In this document: positions 18,987-31,323 of the stretch, piece after piece
Layout of the letters: each line of letters starts with the position of its first letter
Numbering within the stretch: the stretch's first letter is position 1
NCBI RefSeq assembly: GCF_016616235.1
Contig: NZ_CP067100.1
Coordinates: forward strand, 3,717,001-3,781,000
DNA from: Bradyrhizobium diazoefficiens
GTDB lineage: Bacteria; Pseudomonadota; Alphaproteobacteria; Rhizobiales; Xanthobacteraceae
Length of the DNA stretch: 64,000 nt
Reading direction: 5' to 3'
Notes under the pieces: model-generated
Databases searched by the model: none
What the model was told of the DNA's origin: nothing
What the model saw: the letters and a program-made list of their open reading frames with translations, nothing else
Translations under genes and position numbers: made by a program

Positions 18987-19376
18987 TCAGCGCAGACGCC
19001 GAGGCTTCTGACGAGTTGTTGGAGGCCCGTCTGGTTGGGATACCCGACGCCGCGGTTCGTATGGACTGGATGGATTCACGTCGAGGTCGACGACCTTCAC
19101 ACATCTCTGGCGCTCGCGATGGCTCGAGCCAGCATGCCATTTGCCGGTGCGGAGTTCGACATTGCTCATGCCTGCCACATCGAGGCACTTCCACTCCCCT
19201 TCGGGCGGCAGGCCTGTGCGGGAGCTACCGGCGAACTGAAAGGCCAGCGTGCGTTCCTGGCCGTTGGTATGGCCCAAGATTGCCGGACAAATCGCGCGCG
19301 GGTGCCCTTGATAGAAACAGAGCACCTGTTGGCGCTCGATCATGGCCTGCGCGATCAAATCATAGTTGCTCGACAA
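18987..19376 (-). CDS. Small conserved protein of unknown function
   Basis: A 129-residue product from a TTG start at 19376 with an AGAGG Shine-Dalgarno about 6 bases upstream. It contains VLCFYQGHPRAICPAILGHT, a compact beta-rich segment, then CVKVVDLDVNPSSPY near the end. I recall very similar short proteins in Bradyrhizobium annotated as hypothetical; the fold faintly recalls a WYL-like sensor domain, which is only a suggestion. It converges on mntH with adjoining stops. The overlapping plus-strand frame looks like a shadow. Confidence 0.65.
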   Translation of the reverse strand: MSSNYDLIAQAMIERQQVLCFYQGHPRAICPAILGHTNGQERTLAFQFAGSSRTGLPPEGEWKCLDVAGMSNVELRTGKWHAGSSHRERQRCVKVVDLDVNPSSPYEPRRRVSQPDGPPTTRQKPRRLR

Positions 19377-19442
19377 GGAAGCCTCTACCGCCCGTCCATT
19401 TTCCTAGGGACAATTGCCAGCTTATGACCCTTTGCGCATCGA

Positions 19443-20219
19443 TCAGTCCTGTGGCTCGGACGCGGCATCGCCCTGCGCGTCGACACGCAGCCAGCCCGAC
19501 GGCGCGAGGCGCTGCTGCGGCAGGAAGCGGGCCTTGTAGTCCATCTTCTTGGAGCCCTCGATCCAGTAGCCGAGATAGACGTAGGGCAGGCCCTGGCGGC
19601 GGGCGCGGGCGATGTGATCGAGGATCATGAAAGTGCCCATCGAGCGGCTGACCTGGCTCGGCTCGAAGAACGAATAGACCATCGACAGGCCGTCGCTGAG
19701 CACGTCGGTGAGCGCCACCGCGATCAGCTCCTCGCCGCGGCCGGTGAGGCCGCTGTCGGGGCCGCGCTTGCGGTACTCGATGATGCGGGTCTCGACATGG
19801 CTGTCCTCGACCATCATGGCGTAGTCGAGCACGGTCATGTCGGCCATGCCGCCATGGCGGTGACGGGCGTCGAGATAGGCGCGGAACACCGAATATTGCT
19901 CGGAGGTCGGCATTGCGCTGCGCTGCTCGCCGATGATGTCGGCGTTGCGCGCGAGCACCTTGCGGAAGTTGCGGGAGGGACGGAACTCGTTGGCAACGAC
20001 CCGGACCGAGACGCAGGCGCGGCACTGGTCGCAGGCCGGACGGTAGGCGATCGACTGGCTGCGGCGGAACCCGCCATGGGTCAGGAGGTCGTTGAGGTCG
20101 CCGGCGCGGTCACCCACGAGGTGCGTGAACACCTTGCGCTCGTGCCGGCCGGGCAGATAGGGGCAGGGCGAAGGCGCCGTAAGGTAGAATTGCGGGGTAT
20201 CGCGCGAGTGCTGGGTCAA
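19443..20219 (-). CDS. bpt: Aspartate/glutamate leucyltransferase (N-end rule)
   Basis: Bpt transfers leucine from Leu-tRNA to proteins with N-terminal Asp or Glu, marking them for ClpS/ClpAP degradation. The 258-residue length is normal. The N-terminus has [21 protein letters not shown], then [15 protein letters not shown], which together form the cysteine cluster of the ATE/Bpt family. The C-terminal half has the GNAT-like [20 protein letters not shown]. Fungal-type ATE is much longer. Confidence 0.93.
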   Translation of the reverse strand: MTQHSRDTPQFYLTAPSPCPYLPGRHERKVFTHLVGDRAGDLNDLLTHGGFRRSQSIAYRPACDQCRACVSVRVVANEFRPSRNFRKVLARNADIIGEQRSAMPTSEQYSVFRAYLDARHRHGGMADMTVLDYAMMVEDSHVETRIIEYRKRGPDSGLTGRGEELIAVALTDVLSDGLSMVYSFFEPSQVSRSMGTFMILDHIARARRQGLPYVYLGYWIEGSKKMDYKARFLPQQRLAPSGWLRVDAQGDAASEPQD

Positions 20220-20338
20220 GGGACGTCGTGGGCCTCCGAACTGAATATGAGCATCGCGCTACGGAAGCTCCCGGTCAATTGGCCTGCGCGGCAGGTCAGA
20301 TCAGACAGCTTAATGGGTCCGGGTTGATAGGTCCTTGA

Positions 20339-20884
20339 TCACCAGGTTCTGGCGCTGGCCTGCGGCAGAGGGGCGCGGACGGAATTGTTGATCACGACCG
20401 TTCCCAGCACGAAATCATGCAGCAGGCGACGGCGGCAGTTGAACAGGCCGACCAGCACCACGAAGGGCGTCAAGAACGAGACCGTCACCCAAAACAGCAC
20501 GGCATGAGTGGCGCCAAGCACGAAATAGCCCGGCGCGCCGTACCAGGTGCGCAGCTCCAGATCCATCAGGCGCATGCCGATGGTCGCCGAGGAGGGACCG
20601 CCGATACAGGCGCCGTAATAGACGATGGCCCAGACCACGGAAGCCGGCCAGGCGATCCCGAACAACAGAAAGCCGACGCCGAGCGTGACCACGCCGAATA
20701 CGAAAATGAAGACATAGCCGAGGATCACCGGCACCGAGATGATGACGAGGTCGATCAGGAAGGCGAACGCCCGCCGCGTTGCAACGCCGCGGAACAGTTC
20801 CGGATGCAGGTCAGGGTCGTAGGCGTGCGGCTGCACCGCGCCGTCATTGCGCCAGGTGCCTGAACTACCCGAGTCATACGACAT
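20339..20884 (-). CDS. RDD family membrane protein
   Basis: A 181-residue inner-membrane protein. It carries the RDD signature in TRRAFAFLIDLVIISVPVIL (first helix) and GMRLMDLELRT, plus the late RRRLLHDFVLGTVVI segment. The family's role is unclear; some members are linked to ion transport or cell-envelope functions. The start at 20884 follows a strong GGGAGGA; upstream codons run into the repeat region. It lies after hemB on the same strand, separated by a large inverted repeat. Confidence 0.9.
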   Translation of the reverse strand: MSYDSGSSGTWRNDGAVQPHAYDPDLHPELFRGVATRRAFAFLIDLVIISVPVILGYVFIFVFGVVTLGVGFLLFGIAWPASVVWAIVYYGACIGGPSSATIGMRLMDLELRTWYGAPGYFVLGATHAVLFWVTVSFLTPFVVLVGLFNCRRRLLHDFVLGTVVINNSVRAPLPQASARTW

Positions 20885-21030
20885 GGTCCGTCCTCCCAAG
20901 GGCTCAAGGCAGGACATGGGAACAGGCCATCTCCGTGCCAAGGGCGCGGGGATTAACAAGCGGAAATATTCCGGCGATTCGGGGGCGGAGAATGCTTGGC
21001 GGTGAGCGCCTAGCGCCGCGCAAACTCCCA

Positions 21031-21168
21031 TGTCGTCCCGGCGAACGCCGGGACCCGTAACCCCAGGGAGAGGTTTGGCGAAGACTGGCGTGCTTCCTTC
21101 GCCGGTGCTCATACCATGCACCATCGAGAGATTACGCGGTATGGGTCCCGGCGTTCGCCGGGACGACA
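21031..21168. repeat. Perfect 26-bp inverted repeat pair
   Basis: Bases 21031-21056 and 21143-21168 are perfect reverse complements over 26 bases. Each arm also contains the inner palindrome GTCCCGGCGAACGCCGGGAC. The 86-base middle is not protein-like. It lies between hemB and the RDD gene, 17 bases from the hemB stop, so it may act as a hairpin terminator as well as being a dispersed repeat of the kind common in Bradyrhizobium. Confidence 0.85.
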
Positions 21169-21184
21169 TCGAAGCAGTGCGGGC

Positions 21185-22861
<1,677 letters not shown>

Positions 22862-22883
22862 CACACAGGCGACATAACGCTCT

Positions 22884-23012
22884 CTCGTGCCCAGGACGCA
22901 GCGCAGCACGCAGTGATGCGTTGTAGAGCCGGGGCCATCTCTCTGCGATCTCGCCTTGGCTTCTGGGTCCCGGCTCCGCGCTCCGCTTCGCTGCGCTTGT
23001 CCGGGACACGAG
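22884..23012. repeat. Dispersed repeat with CTCGTGYCC/GGACACGAG ends
   Basis: The stretch begins CTCGTGCCCAGGACGC and ends GTCCGGGACACGAG, so its ends are imperfect inverted repeats. The interior contains the palindrome-rich CTCCGCGCTCCGCTTCGCTG. I recall it as a dispersed intergenic element in Bradyrhizobium. The rest of the gap (23013-23359) is AT-richer and probably carries the ldtR promoter; no gene is visible in it. Confidence 0.6.
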
Positions 23013-23328
23013 CGTTGCTCGTGGTTGACCGCTGGTTGCGTCAAATTTGCCCTAAGTTTTCGCTAACCCGGCCGTTTCGCCACAGCTGTTACGCGGCCGT
23101 TTCGAAACAGGGCGGGGCTGTTCTGGAATGCGACAGATGTGGCGGACGGAGGGTGAACAGGACCTTGCGAAGGTCAACAGAGGGTTGCGAAAAGTGCTTG
23201 TGGCACAGGCTTAATCCGCAATTCACTGTCTTAAATTCATGATCTCTTTATTCTCTTATTTAAGCCGATGTTCAAACGGCCCCCTTAAGTTGCACCTATC
23301 AGGCGGGACACAAGTTTCGTCGAATAAG

Positions 23329-23345
23329 TGTCGATAAAAACGACA
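23329..23345. promoter_or_regulatory. Possible operator before ldtR
   Basis: TGTCG-N7-CGACA forms a 17-base palindrome ending 14 bases upstream of the ldtR ATG, next to the Shine-Dalgarno AGGGGAAG. MarR-family repressors bind palindromes of about this size and often autoregulate. No second copy was found nearby. Confidence 0.3.
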
Positions 23346-23359
23346 ACAGGGGAAGTGTC

Positions 23360-23878
23360 ATGATGAAAGCCGTCGCAACTGCGGCAGATACCGCAGAGCG
23401 CGTCTCCGGCCAGCAGGGTTCGGTGCAGTCGCTCTATCTGGAAGCTTTGACTCTGGTGGAGCGGCTGCATCGCCGGCTCCTCGACGTCATCAAGGACGAG
23501 TTCGATCGCCGCGGCCGCGCCGACATTAATTCGGTGCAGGCGCTGCTGCTCTACAACATCGGCGACAAGGAGCTGACTGCGGGCGAACTGCGCACGCGCG
23601 GCTACTATCTCGGCTCCAACGTCTCCTACAATCTGAAGAAGCTCGTCGAGCTCGGCTTCCTCGATCATCAGCGCTCGCGCGTCGATCGCCGCTCGGTGCG
23701 CATCCGTCTGACCCCGCAGGGCCAGGAAGTCCGCCGCATCGTCGATGCGCTCTATCAGAAGCACGTCAAGACGGTCGAGCAGGTCGGTGGCATCTCGGGC
23801 GAGGAGTTCTCCACGCTCAACAAGTCGCTGCACCGTCTCGAGCGGTTTTGGACCGATCAGATCCTGTACCGCCTCTGA
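23360..23878 (+). CDS. ldtR: MarR-family regulator, LdtR type
   Basis: A 172-residue winged-helix regulator. The DNA-binding part includes KELTAGELRTRGYYLGSNVS followed by the wing with DHQRSRVDRRSVRIRLT. The sequence, especially RTRGYYLGSNVSYNLKKLVE, resembles LdtR of Liberibacter and rhizobia, which controls L,D-transpeptidase and stress genes. It is preceded by about 350 bases of AT-rich, gene-free DNA and followed by two very small genes on the same strand. No L,D-transpeptidase gene is in the window. Confidence 0.88.
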   Translation: MMKAVATAADTAERVSGQQGSVQSLYLEALTLVERLHRRLLDVIKDEFDRRGRADINSVQALLLYNIGDKELTAGELRTRGYYLGSNVSYNLKKLVELGFLDHQRSRVDRRSVRIRLTPQGQEVRRIVDALYQKHVKTVEQVGGISGEEFSTLNKSLHRLERFWTDQILYRL

Positions 23879-24073
23879 TTTTCTGGAAGGGATCAAGGCC
23901 AAGCCGGCCCGCAACAAGACCGGCAAGCCTTTCCGAACGTGCCGAACTTCCCCAATCGCGCCAGCCCGGCTTTGCCTGGACCGGTGCGTTTTGCCTTTTT
24001 GCACCTGCGAAAAAAAAGACGGCACCGCGGAACCAGTTTCCGGCTCGGCGCTTATCTCCTTCGGATCGGAGAC

Positions 24074-24316
24074 ATGTCGATGCTGGTTGAGCGCGGGCTT
24101 CAGGCGATGAACGTGGAACTCGTGAGCGAAGCCTACGCCATTGCCGCGAATTACCTCCGCCGTTCCGGTGTGATCCCCGATTCCCTCGTCACCGACGAAT
24201 GCCTGCTCGGAATCATCGTCAAGCTGTTTCAGCATGGCGAATTCAACAAGATCAGGCTCGCCAACAAGGCGATCGCCCGGTTTGAGGCCGAGCCTGAGGC
24301 CCGCGCGGTTGCCTGA
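24074..24316 (+). CDS. Small conserved protein of unknown function
   Basis: An 80-residue, mostly helical soluble protein (LVERGLQAMNVELVSEAYA, then SLVTDECLLGIIVKLFQHGE). Start at the ATG 24074; a second ATG at 24080 is possible. It sits between ldtR and another small gene, 195 bases after ldtR and 37 bases before the next start. No known motif. The compact helical pattern and consistent codon use support coding. Confidence 0.7.
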   Translation: MSMLVERGLQAMNVELVSEAYAIAANYLRRSGVIPDSLVTDECLLGIIVKLFQHGEFNKIRLANKAIARFEAEPEARAVA

Positions 24317-24353
24317 TCAAAACTGCCAAAAATTGAGAGAACCAGAGGGTGCC

Positions 24354-24575
24354 ATGGAAGCTGCCATCGACCGCATCATGCAGACCTATGACCTGCTCGC
24401 CAACCGCACCGCGGCGGCGAGCGAGGAGGCGCGCGTGAAGGTGACGAACTACCTCAACACCTTGATGGAAGCTGGCGAAAAGGACCCCCACAGGTTGACC
24501 GTCTGCGGCCTGACGTACTTGCGCCAGCTCGACGGTAGCGTGGATCCCGTGAAGGCGGGGTATACCGGGCTTTAG
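24354..24575 (+). CDS. Small helical protein of unknown function
   Basis: A 73-residue product beginning MEAAIDRIMQTYDLLANRTA, largely helical, with one cysteine. Shine-Dalgarno AGAGGG lies 5 bases before the ATG. It follows the 80-residue gene by 37 bases and is probably cotranscribed. Its last codons overlap a CCGGGC/GCCCGG hairpin (24565-24581) that could act in termination but lacks a T tract. Function unknown. Confidence 0.7.
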   Translation: MEAAIDRIMQTYDLLANRTAAASEEARVKVTNYLNTLMEAGEKDPHRLTVCGLTYLRQLDGSVDPVKAGYTGL

Positions 24576-24802
24576 GCCCGGATCGGACCTTCCCTCGACC
24601 ATCCGCACGCGGGCCATTCCCATCCGGAGGCCCGCGGGCCAAATCCCCTGATCCCCACCATATCTTGCACAAATCTTGCCCTTGACCCGCAAATGCTTGG
24701 CCGGGGGCGGGCGATGTGGTAGATCGCGCTCGCCGCTTCCGATCGCCACACCAGACCGCCCGCAGCCCGCCAAAAGGCTGCGGCGGTGGAGATATTCGCA
24801 AG

Positions 24803-26101
<1,299 letters not shown>

Positions 26102-26130
26102 AGTCCAAGAAAACCGGCCAAGGCAAACGG

Positions 26131-26613
26131 ATGCGCTGCCCGAACTGCAACAGTCTCGATACGCAGGTGAAGGACTCGCGTCCGACCGAGGACTCTTCCG
26201 TGATCCGCAGGCGGCGCGTCTGCGTCGCCTGCGAATTCCGCTTCACGACTTTTGAGCGCGTGCAGCTGCGCGAGCTCACGGTGATCAAACGCAACGGCCG
26301 CCGCGTGCCGTTCGATCGCGACAAGCTGATGCGCTCGGTGCAGATTTCGCTGCGCAAGCGCCAGGTCGAGCCTGAAAGGGTGGAGAAGATGGTCTCCACC
26401 ATCGTGCGCGAGCTCGAGACCGGGGGCGAGGCCGAAATCTCCTCCGAGGTGATCGGCGAGACCGTGATGGAGCATCTGCGCACGCTCGACGATGTCGCCT
26501 ATGTGCGCTTCGCCTCGGTCTATCGCAATTTCCGCGAGGCCAAGGATTTCGCCGACGTGCTTGGCGAACTCTCCGGTGAGGAGGAAGCGCGGCTCGCCGC
26601 GATCCGCAAATGA
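26131..26613 (+). CDS. nrdR: Ribonucleotide reductase repressor NrdR
   Basis: NrdR represses ribonucleotide reductase genes when dATP/ATP ratios are high. The 160-residue protein begins with the zinc ribbon [10 protein letters not shown] and [12 protein letters not shown] (four cysteines), followed by an ATP-cone domain ([16 protein letters not shown]). The stop overlaps the ribD start by four bases (ATGA), a conserved arrangement in alphaproteobacteria. Confidence 0.97.
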   Translation: MRCPNCNSLDTQVKDSRPTEDSSVIRRRRVCVACEFRFTTFERVQLRELTVIKRNGRRVPFDRDKLMRSVQISLRKRQVEPERVEKMVSTIVRELETGGEAEISSEVIGETVMEHLRTLDDVAYVRFASVYRNFREAKDFADVLGELSGEEEARLAAIRK

Positions 26614-27758
26614 TCTTCCGCATCCTGGAAGATCAGTTTGCGGAGAAGGCCCGCGAGGCCAGGGACGCCGATCGTCGCTTCATGCAGCTCGCACTGGCGC
26701 TCGGTCGCCGTGGGCAGGGGCGCACCTGGCCCAATCCGGCCGTCGGCGCCGTCATCGTCAAGAACGGCGTCATCGTCGGCCGCGGCTGGACCCAGCCGGG
26801 CGGACGGCCGCATGGCGAACCCGAGGCGCTGCGGCGCGCGGGCGAGGCCGCGCGCGGCGCCACGCTCTATGTCACGCTGGAGCCGTGCTCGCATTTCGGC
26901 AAGTCGCCGCCATGTGCCGATGCGGTGATCGCGGCCGGCATCACGCGCGTGGTCGCCGCGATCGAGGATCCCAATCCTGAGGTCGCCGGCCAGGGCCACG
27001 CACGGCTGCGCGCCGCCGGCATCACGGTGGACGTCGGCCTGTGCGCGGCAGAGGCCGCGTTCGATCACGCCGGTCATTTCCGCCGCATCTGCGACCACCG
27101 CCCGCATGTGATCCTGAAGCTCGCGGTCTCGCCCGATGGCAAGATTGGCGCTGCCGGCGGCAAGCCGCTCGCGATCACCGGCGAGGCCGTGCGCGATCGC
27201 GTGCATCTCTTGCGCGCGCAGTGCGATGCCATCCTGGTCGGCATCGGCACGGTGCTGGCGGACGATCCGCAGCTCAACTGCCGCCTGCCGGGCATGGCGG
27301 CGCGCTCGCCGGTGCGCGTGGTGCTGGACCAGAGCCTGCGGACTCCCGCATCGAGCCAGCTCATGCGCTCCGCGCGCGAGACGCCGCTTTGGGTGGTGGG
27401 CTCGGAGCTTGCCGAGGCGGCGGCAGCGACGCGGCTTGGCGCAGCCGGCGCGCAGATCATTCGTGTAGCCCCGGGCAGTGCGTCCGGGCTCGATCTTGCA
27501 GCCCTGCTGCATGCGCTGGCCGGGAAAGGCATCTCGCGGCTGATGGTCGAGGGCGGCAGCCGCGTGGCAGCGTCCTTTGTGGCGGCCGACCTGGTCGACG
27601 AGATCTGGCTGTTCCGCGGCGCCGAAGCGGTCGGCACCGACGGCGTGGCTGCGCTCGATGCAATGCCCCTGTCGAAAATCACGCAGTCGCCGGCCTACAA
27701 GGTTCATGCTAGCGAGACCTTCGACCGGGATACTCTCACCATCTACGAGCGCACCTAA
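26610..27758 (+). CDS. ribD: Riboflavin biosynthesis deaminase/reductase RibD
   Basis: Bifunctional enzyme for the second and third steps of the GTP branch of riboflavin synthesis. The deaminase domain (about 1-150) has zinc ligands in HGEPEAL (His68, with Glu70) and [11 protein letters not shown] (Cys93, Cys102); the usual HAE is HGE here, with both catalytic residues kept. The reductase domain begins near [13 protein letters not shown] and includes [13 protein letters not shown]. Coupled to nrdR upstream; one base separates its stop from the ribE start. Confidence 0.96.
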   Translation: MIFRILEDQFAEKAREARDADRRFMQLALALGRRGQGRTWPNPAVGAVIVKNGVIVGRGWTQPGGRPHGEPEALRRAGEAARGATLYVTLEPCSHFGKSPPCADAVIAAGITRVVAAIEDPNPEVAGQGHARLRAAGITVDVGLCAAEAAFDHAGHFRRICDHRPHVILKLAVSPDGKIGAAGGKPLAITGEAVRDRVHLLRAQCDAILVGIGTVLADDPQLNCRLPGMAARSPVRVVLDQSLRTPASSQLMRSARETPLWVVGSELAEAAAATRLGAAGAQIIRVAPGSASGLDLAALLHALAGKGISRLMVEGGSRVAASFVAADLVDEIWLFRGAEAVGTDGVAALDAMPLSKITQSPAYKVHASETFDRDTLTIYERT

Positions 27759-27759
27759 C

Positions 27760-28386
27760 ATGTTCACCGGCATTGTCACCGATATCGGCGAGATCGTCGG
27801 CTTCACGCCGACGGCGCAGGGCCAGTTGCACCGGCTGCGCATCGCCTGCAGTTATGACCAGACCACCATCGCCGACGGCGCCTCGATCGCCTGCAACGGC
27901 GTTTGTTTGACGGTGGTCGCTTCCGGCGTCACCGGCGACAAAGACTCTCCTCAAAGGACCTGGTTCGACGTCGATGCCGCTGCCGAAACGCTGGCGCTGA
28001 CGACGGCGAAGCACTGGAAGGCCGGCACACGGCTCAACCTCGAGCGCGCGCTCAAGATCGGCGACGAGCTCGGCGGCCACATCGTCGCCGGCCATGCCGA
28101 CGGCATTGCGACCCTGGTCAGCCGCGAGGACCTGCCCGACATGGCGCGGTTCGAGCTCTCGACCATGCGCGAGCTGGCGCGCTTCATCGCCACCAAGGGC
28201 TCCATCACGCTCGACGGCGTCTCGCTGACGGTCAATACGGTGACGGACGTGACCTTTTCGGTGCTGATCATCCCGCACACGCTTGACGTCACGACGATCG
28301 GCGGCTGGAAGGCGGGCGACGAGGTCAACATCGAGGTCGATCTGATGGCCCGCTACGCGGCGCGGCTGACGGAAATGACGGTTTAA
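27760..28386 (+). CDS. ribE: Riboflavin synthase alpha subunit
   Basis: Dismutates two lumazine molecules to riboflavin. The 208-residue protein starts MFTGIVTDIGEI, the invariant family start, and has two similar beta-barrel halves (ACNGVCLTV in the first, SLTVNTV in the second). ATG at 27760 follows ribD by one base. The symbol ribC is used in some organisms. The 63-base gap to ribH contains no riboswitch. Confidence 0.96.
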   Translation: MFTGIVTDIGEIVGFTPTAQGQLHRLRIACSYDQTTIADGASIACNGVCLTVVASGVTGDKDSPQRTWFDVDAAAETLALTTAKHWKAGTRLNLERALKIGDELGGHIVAGHADGIATLVSREDLPDMARFELSTMRELARFIATKGSITLDGVSLTVNTVTDVTFSVLIIPHTLDVTTIGGWKAGDEVNIEVDLMARYAARLTEMTV

Positions 28387-28449
28387 AACTTGGCTTACTT
28401 GCCTGCGGCGACTACATAACGCGCCGACCCCAGTAGAACGGATTGAACG

Positions 28450-28941
28450 ATGGCAGACGCGCGGCGCGCACCCCTGAAGGATCAGACCGACATTTCCGGC
28501 GCCCGCGCGCTGATTGTCGAGGCGCGGTTCTATGACGATCTCCAGGACGCACTTCTGGACGGCGCGGTCGCCGAGCTGAAAGCGGCCGGCCTGACGCATG
28601 ATGTGATCACGGTTCCCGGCGCGCTGGAGATCCCGGCGGCGGTGGCCATTGCAGTCGACGCCGCTGCGGCGAACGGCAAGCCGTATGACGCGGTGATCGC
28701 GCTCGGCTGCGTGATCCGCGGCGACACCATCCATTTCGAGATCGTCTCGCAGGAATCTTCGCGCGCGCTGATGGATCTTGCGGTGGCGCGCAAGCTGCCG
28801 CTCGGCAACGGCATTCTCACCGTCAACAACGAGGACCAGGCCTGGGCGCGGGCGCGCGCCAGCGAGCTCAACAAGGGCGGTGACGCCGCGCGCGCCGCGC
28901 TGGCGATGCTGCGGATCAAGCGCCGCCTGGCGCGGGCCTGA
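28450..28941 (+). CDS. ribH: 6,7-dimethyl-8-ribityllumazine synthase
   Basis: RibH makes lumazine from the pyrimidine and the four-carbon precursors. The 163-residue protein shows [26 protein letters not shown] and [17 protein letters not shown], all core motifs of the icosahedral family. Only three bases separate it from nusB. Confidence 0.96.
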   Translation: MADARRAPLKDQTDISGARALIVEARFYDDLQDALLDGAVAELKAAGLTHDVITVPGALEIPAAVAIAVDAAAANGKPYDAVIALGCVIRGDTIHFEIVSQESSRALMDLAVARKLPLGNGILTVNNEDQAWARARASELNKGGDAARAALAMLRIKRRLARA

Positions 28942-28944
28942 GCC

Positions 28945-29439
28945 ATGGCTGACATCAAGAAACCAGCGGGCCCGGCGGAGAAGAAGGCGAACCGGCGCGG
29001 TGCGGCGCGGCTCGCCGCCGTGCAGGCGCTGTACCAGATGGACATTGCCGGTGCCGGCATCAACGACATCTTTGCCGAGTTCGAGAGCCACTGGCTCGGC
29101 AACGAGGTCGAGGGCGACACTTACCTGCCCGCGGAAGCCGCGTTCTTCCGCGACGTTGTCTCCGGCGTCGTGCGCGACCAGAAGAAGCTCGATCCGCTGA
29201 TCGACGAGGCACTGTCCAAGGGCTGGCCCTTGAAGCGGATCGAGGCGATCCTGCGCGCAGTGCTGCGGGCAGGGGCCTATGAATTGGAGCATCGCAAGGA
29301 CGTGCCGGGCCGCGTCGTGATCTCCGAATATGTCGACGTCGCCAACGCCTTCGTCGACCGCGAGGAGACCGGCATGGTCAACGCCGTGCTCGACCAGATC
29401 GGCCGGCAGTTTCGCGGTGATGAATTCGGGCGAGGGTAG
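28945..29439 (+). CDS. nusB: Transcription antitermination factor NusB
   Basis: NusB binds boxA RNA with NusE (S10) to prevent early termination in rRNA operons. The 164-residue protein has RRGAARLAAVQALYQMDIAG at the N-terminus and RVVISEYVDVANAFVDREET near the end. The ribH-nusB pairing is conserved in alphaproteobacteria. Confidence 0.96.
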   Translation: MADIKKPAGPAEKKANRRGAARLAAVQALYQMDIAGAGINDIFAEFESHWLGNEVEGDTYLPAEAAFFRDVVSGVVRDQKKLDPLIDEALSKGWPLKRIEAILRAVLRAGAYELEHRKDVPGRVVISEYVDVANAFVDREETGMVNAVLDQIGRQFRGDEFGRG

Positions 29440-29468
29440 GGCGGCGACGGAGGTTGGGACCGACATCG

Positions 29469-30467
29469 ATGGCGACCTCGAGCAATCCTTCCGCGGAAGA
29501 CTCCCTCATCGCGCGCTATTTCAAGCCGCTGGCGACGGATCCAGGCGCGTTCGGACTGGTCGATGATGCCGCGGTCCTGTCCTCATCCGGCGACGACATC
29601 GTCGTCACCACCGACGCCGTCGTCGAAGGCGTGCATTATCTTGTCACCGATCCGCCTGATACCATCGCGCGCAAGGCGCTGCGGGTGAACCTCTCCGACC
29701 TCGCCGCCAAGGGCGCTGTGCCCGCCGGCTTCGTGCTGACGCTGGCGCTACGCAGCAAGGAGGACGCCTGGCTGCGGCCGTTCGCGGATGCGCTGGGCGA
29801 GGATGCGAAAACCTTCGCATGCCCGCTGCTCGGCGGCGACACGGTCTCGACGCCGGGGCCGCAGATGATCTCGATCACCGCCTTTGGCCGCGTGCCGAAG
29901 GGCCGCATGGTCGGCCGCGCGGGCGCAAGGCCCGGCGACCGCATCCTGGTGACGGGGACGATCGGCGATGCCGCGCTTGGCCTCGACGTGCTCACCGGCG
30001 GCGCCGTGGCCGCCGCGCTCGCCTCCAATGCTGCCGCAAGCCAAGCGCTGATCTCGCGCTACCGCGTGCCGCAGCCGCGCAATGCATTGGCGCTGGCCGT
30101 CCGTGATCATGCGTCGGCTGCAATGGACGTCTCTGATGGCCTCGCCGGCGATCTCACAAAACTCTGTGCCGCGTCCGGCGTCTCGGCCACCGTCAACGTG
30201 GCGGGCGTCCCCCTCTCAGCCGCGGCGGCAGGCCTGACGGCGCGCAACGTCGTCGGCATCGAGGCGCTGCTTGCCGGTGGTGACGATTACGAGGTGCTGT
30301 GCACGGCGCCGCCGGCGCGGAGCGATGCGTTGGTGGCCGCGGGCCGGGCAGCGGGCGTGGCTGTCACCGTGATCGGCACGATCGTCGCAGGCCATGAGCG
30401 GCCGCGCTTTTGGGACGGGCAGGGCCGGGAACTGGCCCTGACGCGCCTGTCGTACAGCCACTTCTGA
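29469..30467 (+). CDS. thiL: Thiamine-monophosphate kinase
   Basis: ThiL phosphorylates thiamine monophosphate to thiamine pyrophosphate. The 332-residue protein contains GLVDDAAVL, VVTTDAVVEGVHY, NLSDLAAKGA and AMDVSDGLAGDLTKL, the Mg-ATP-binding motifs of the PurM-like fold. ATG at 29469; an in-frame TTG at 29454 is less likely. It ends the rib-nus-thi run; the following 117 bases show no feature. Confidence 0.95.
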   Translation: MATSSNPSAEDSLIARYFKPLATDPGAFGLVDDAAVLSSSGDDIVVTTDAVVEGVHYLVTDPPDTIARKALRVNLSDLAAKGAVPAGFVLTLALRSKEDAWLRPFADALGEDAKTFACPLLGGDTVSTPGPQMISITAFGRVPKGRMVGRAGARPGDRILVTGTIGDAALGLDVLTGGAVAAALASNAAASQALISRYRVPQPRNALALAVRDHASAAMDVSDGLAGDLTKLCAASGVSATVNVAGVPLSAAAAGLTARNVVGIEALLAGGDDYEVLCTAPPARSDALVAAGRAAGVAVTVIGTIVAGHERPRFWDGQGRELALTRLSYSHF

Positions 30468-30584
30468 ATTCAAGTCCGCCTTGAATCCCATCGGCCCGCC
30501 GGCTTTTCCGGTGCCGCAACCCCGGCGACAGCATGCGGATGTATCAGGCCCTCCGATGCAAAAGCAGCCAATGGACATGATTCG

Positions 30585-31193
30585 ATGACGGCGGCCGTTT
30601 CGAATGTGGGCGAGGCGCGGGTTGTTCCCGGCAGGGAGTGCGGAAGCTGCACGCTCTGCTGCAAGGTCTACAATGTGGTCGAGCTCGGCAAGGCCGCCGG
30701 CAAATGGTGCTCGCATTGCAAGCCGGGCCGGGGCTGCACCATCCATGACAATCTGCCGCGCGAGTGTGCGGCGTTCAATTGCCTCTGGAAAACCATGCCG
30801 GCGCTGTCCGTGCAATGGAAGCCCGACCAGTCGAAGATGGTGCTCACCTTGCACCCTGAAACCAACAACATCCAGGTCGTGGTCGATCCCGGCCAGCCAT
30901 CGGCCTGGACCCGGCAGCCCTATCACGGCCAGCTGCGCGCATTGTCGAAGAACAACATGCCGAAGGGCCGTCTTGTGGTGGTGTTCGTCAACGACCTGGG
31001 GAGGCTCATCCTGCCCGACCAGGATGTCCAGCTCGGCGTCCTCACCCGCGAGCAGGTCGTTTCGGTGACGCAGGAGGCCGGTCCCAGCGGCGCTGTCTAC
31101 GAGATCAAGATCTTCAACCGGCGCACGACGGCCGACGGGCAAACGCTGGAAATCGCCTCGGCGTCCCGTCATCCCGCAAGGTCCGCCGCCTGA
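30585..31193 (+). CDS. Cysteine-cluster (YkgJ-like) protein
   Basis: A 202-residue protein whose N-terminal part carries ECGSCTLCCKVYNV, WCSHCKPGRGC and CAAFNC. This nine-cysteine arrangement resembles the YkgJ/UPF0153 zinc- or iron-binding family. The C-terminal half has no motif. Family members are poorly characterised. It lies between thiL and hppA on the same strand, 272 bases before hppA. Confidence 0.75.
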   Translation: MTAAVSNVGEARVVPGRECGSCTLCCKVYNVVELGKAAGKWCSHCKPGRGCTIHDNLPRECAAFNCLWKTMPALSVQWKPDQSKMVLTLHPETNNIQVVVDPGQPSAWTRQPYHGQLRALSKNNMPKGRLVVVFVNDLGRLILPDQDVQLGVLTREQVVSVTQEAGPSGAVYEIKIFNRRTTADGQTLEIASASRHPARSAA

Positions 31194-31323
31194 GGCGGCA
31201 GGGACCAATCCTCCTTGCCGTATCGAAGCACAGCTTGCAGGCATTTCCGCACGGCGGGCGTCTTCGACCTAAATACCTGCCCGGATCGACGTTTTCCGTC
31301 GCTTCCGGCGTTGCACCCTCAAT

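Noticed and set aside
21031..21168. CRISPR array
   Set aside because: Only two arms in inverted orientation and a single core; no regular direct repeats or cas genes.
28387..28449. FMN riboswitch between ribE and ribH
   Set aside because: The gap is only 63 bases and lacks the conserved riboswitch core.
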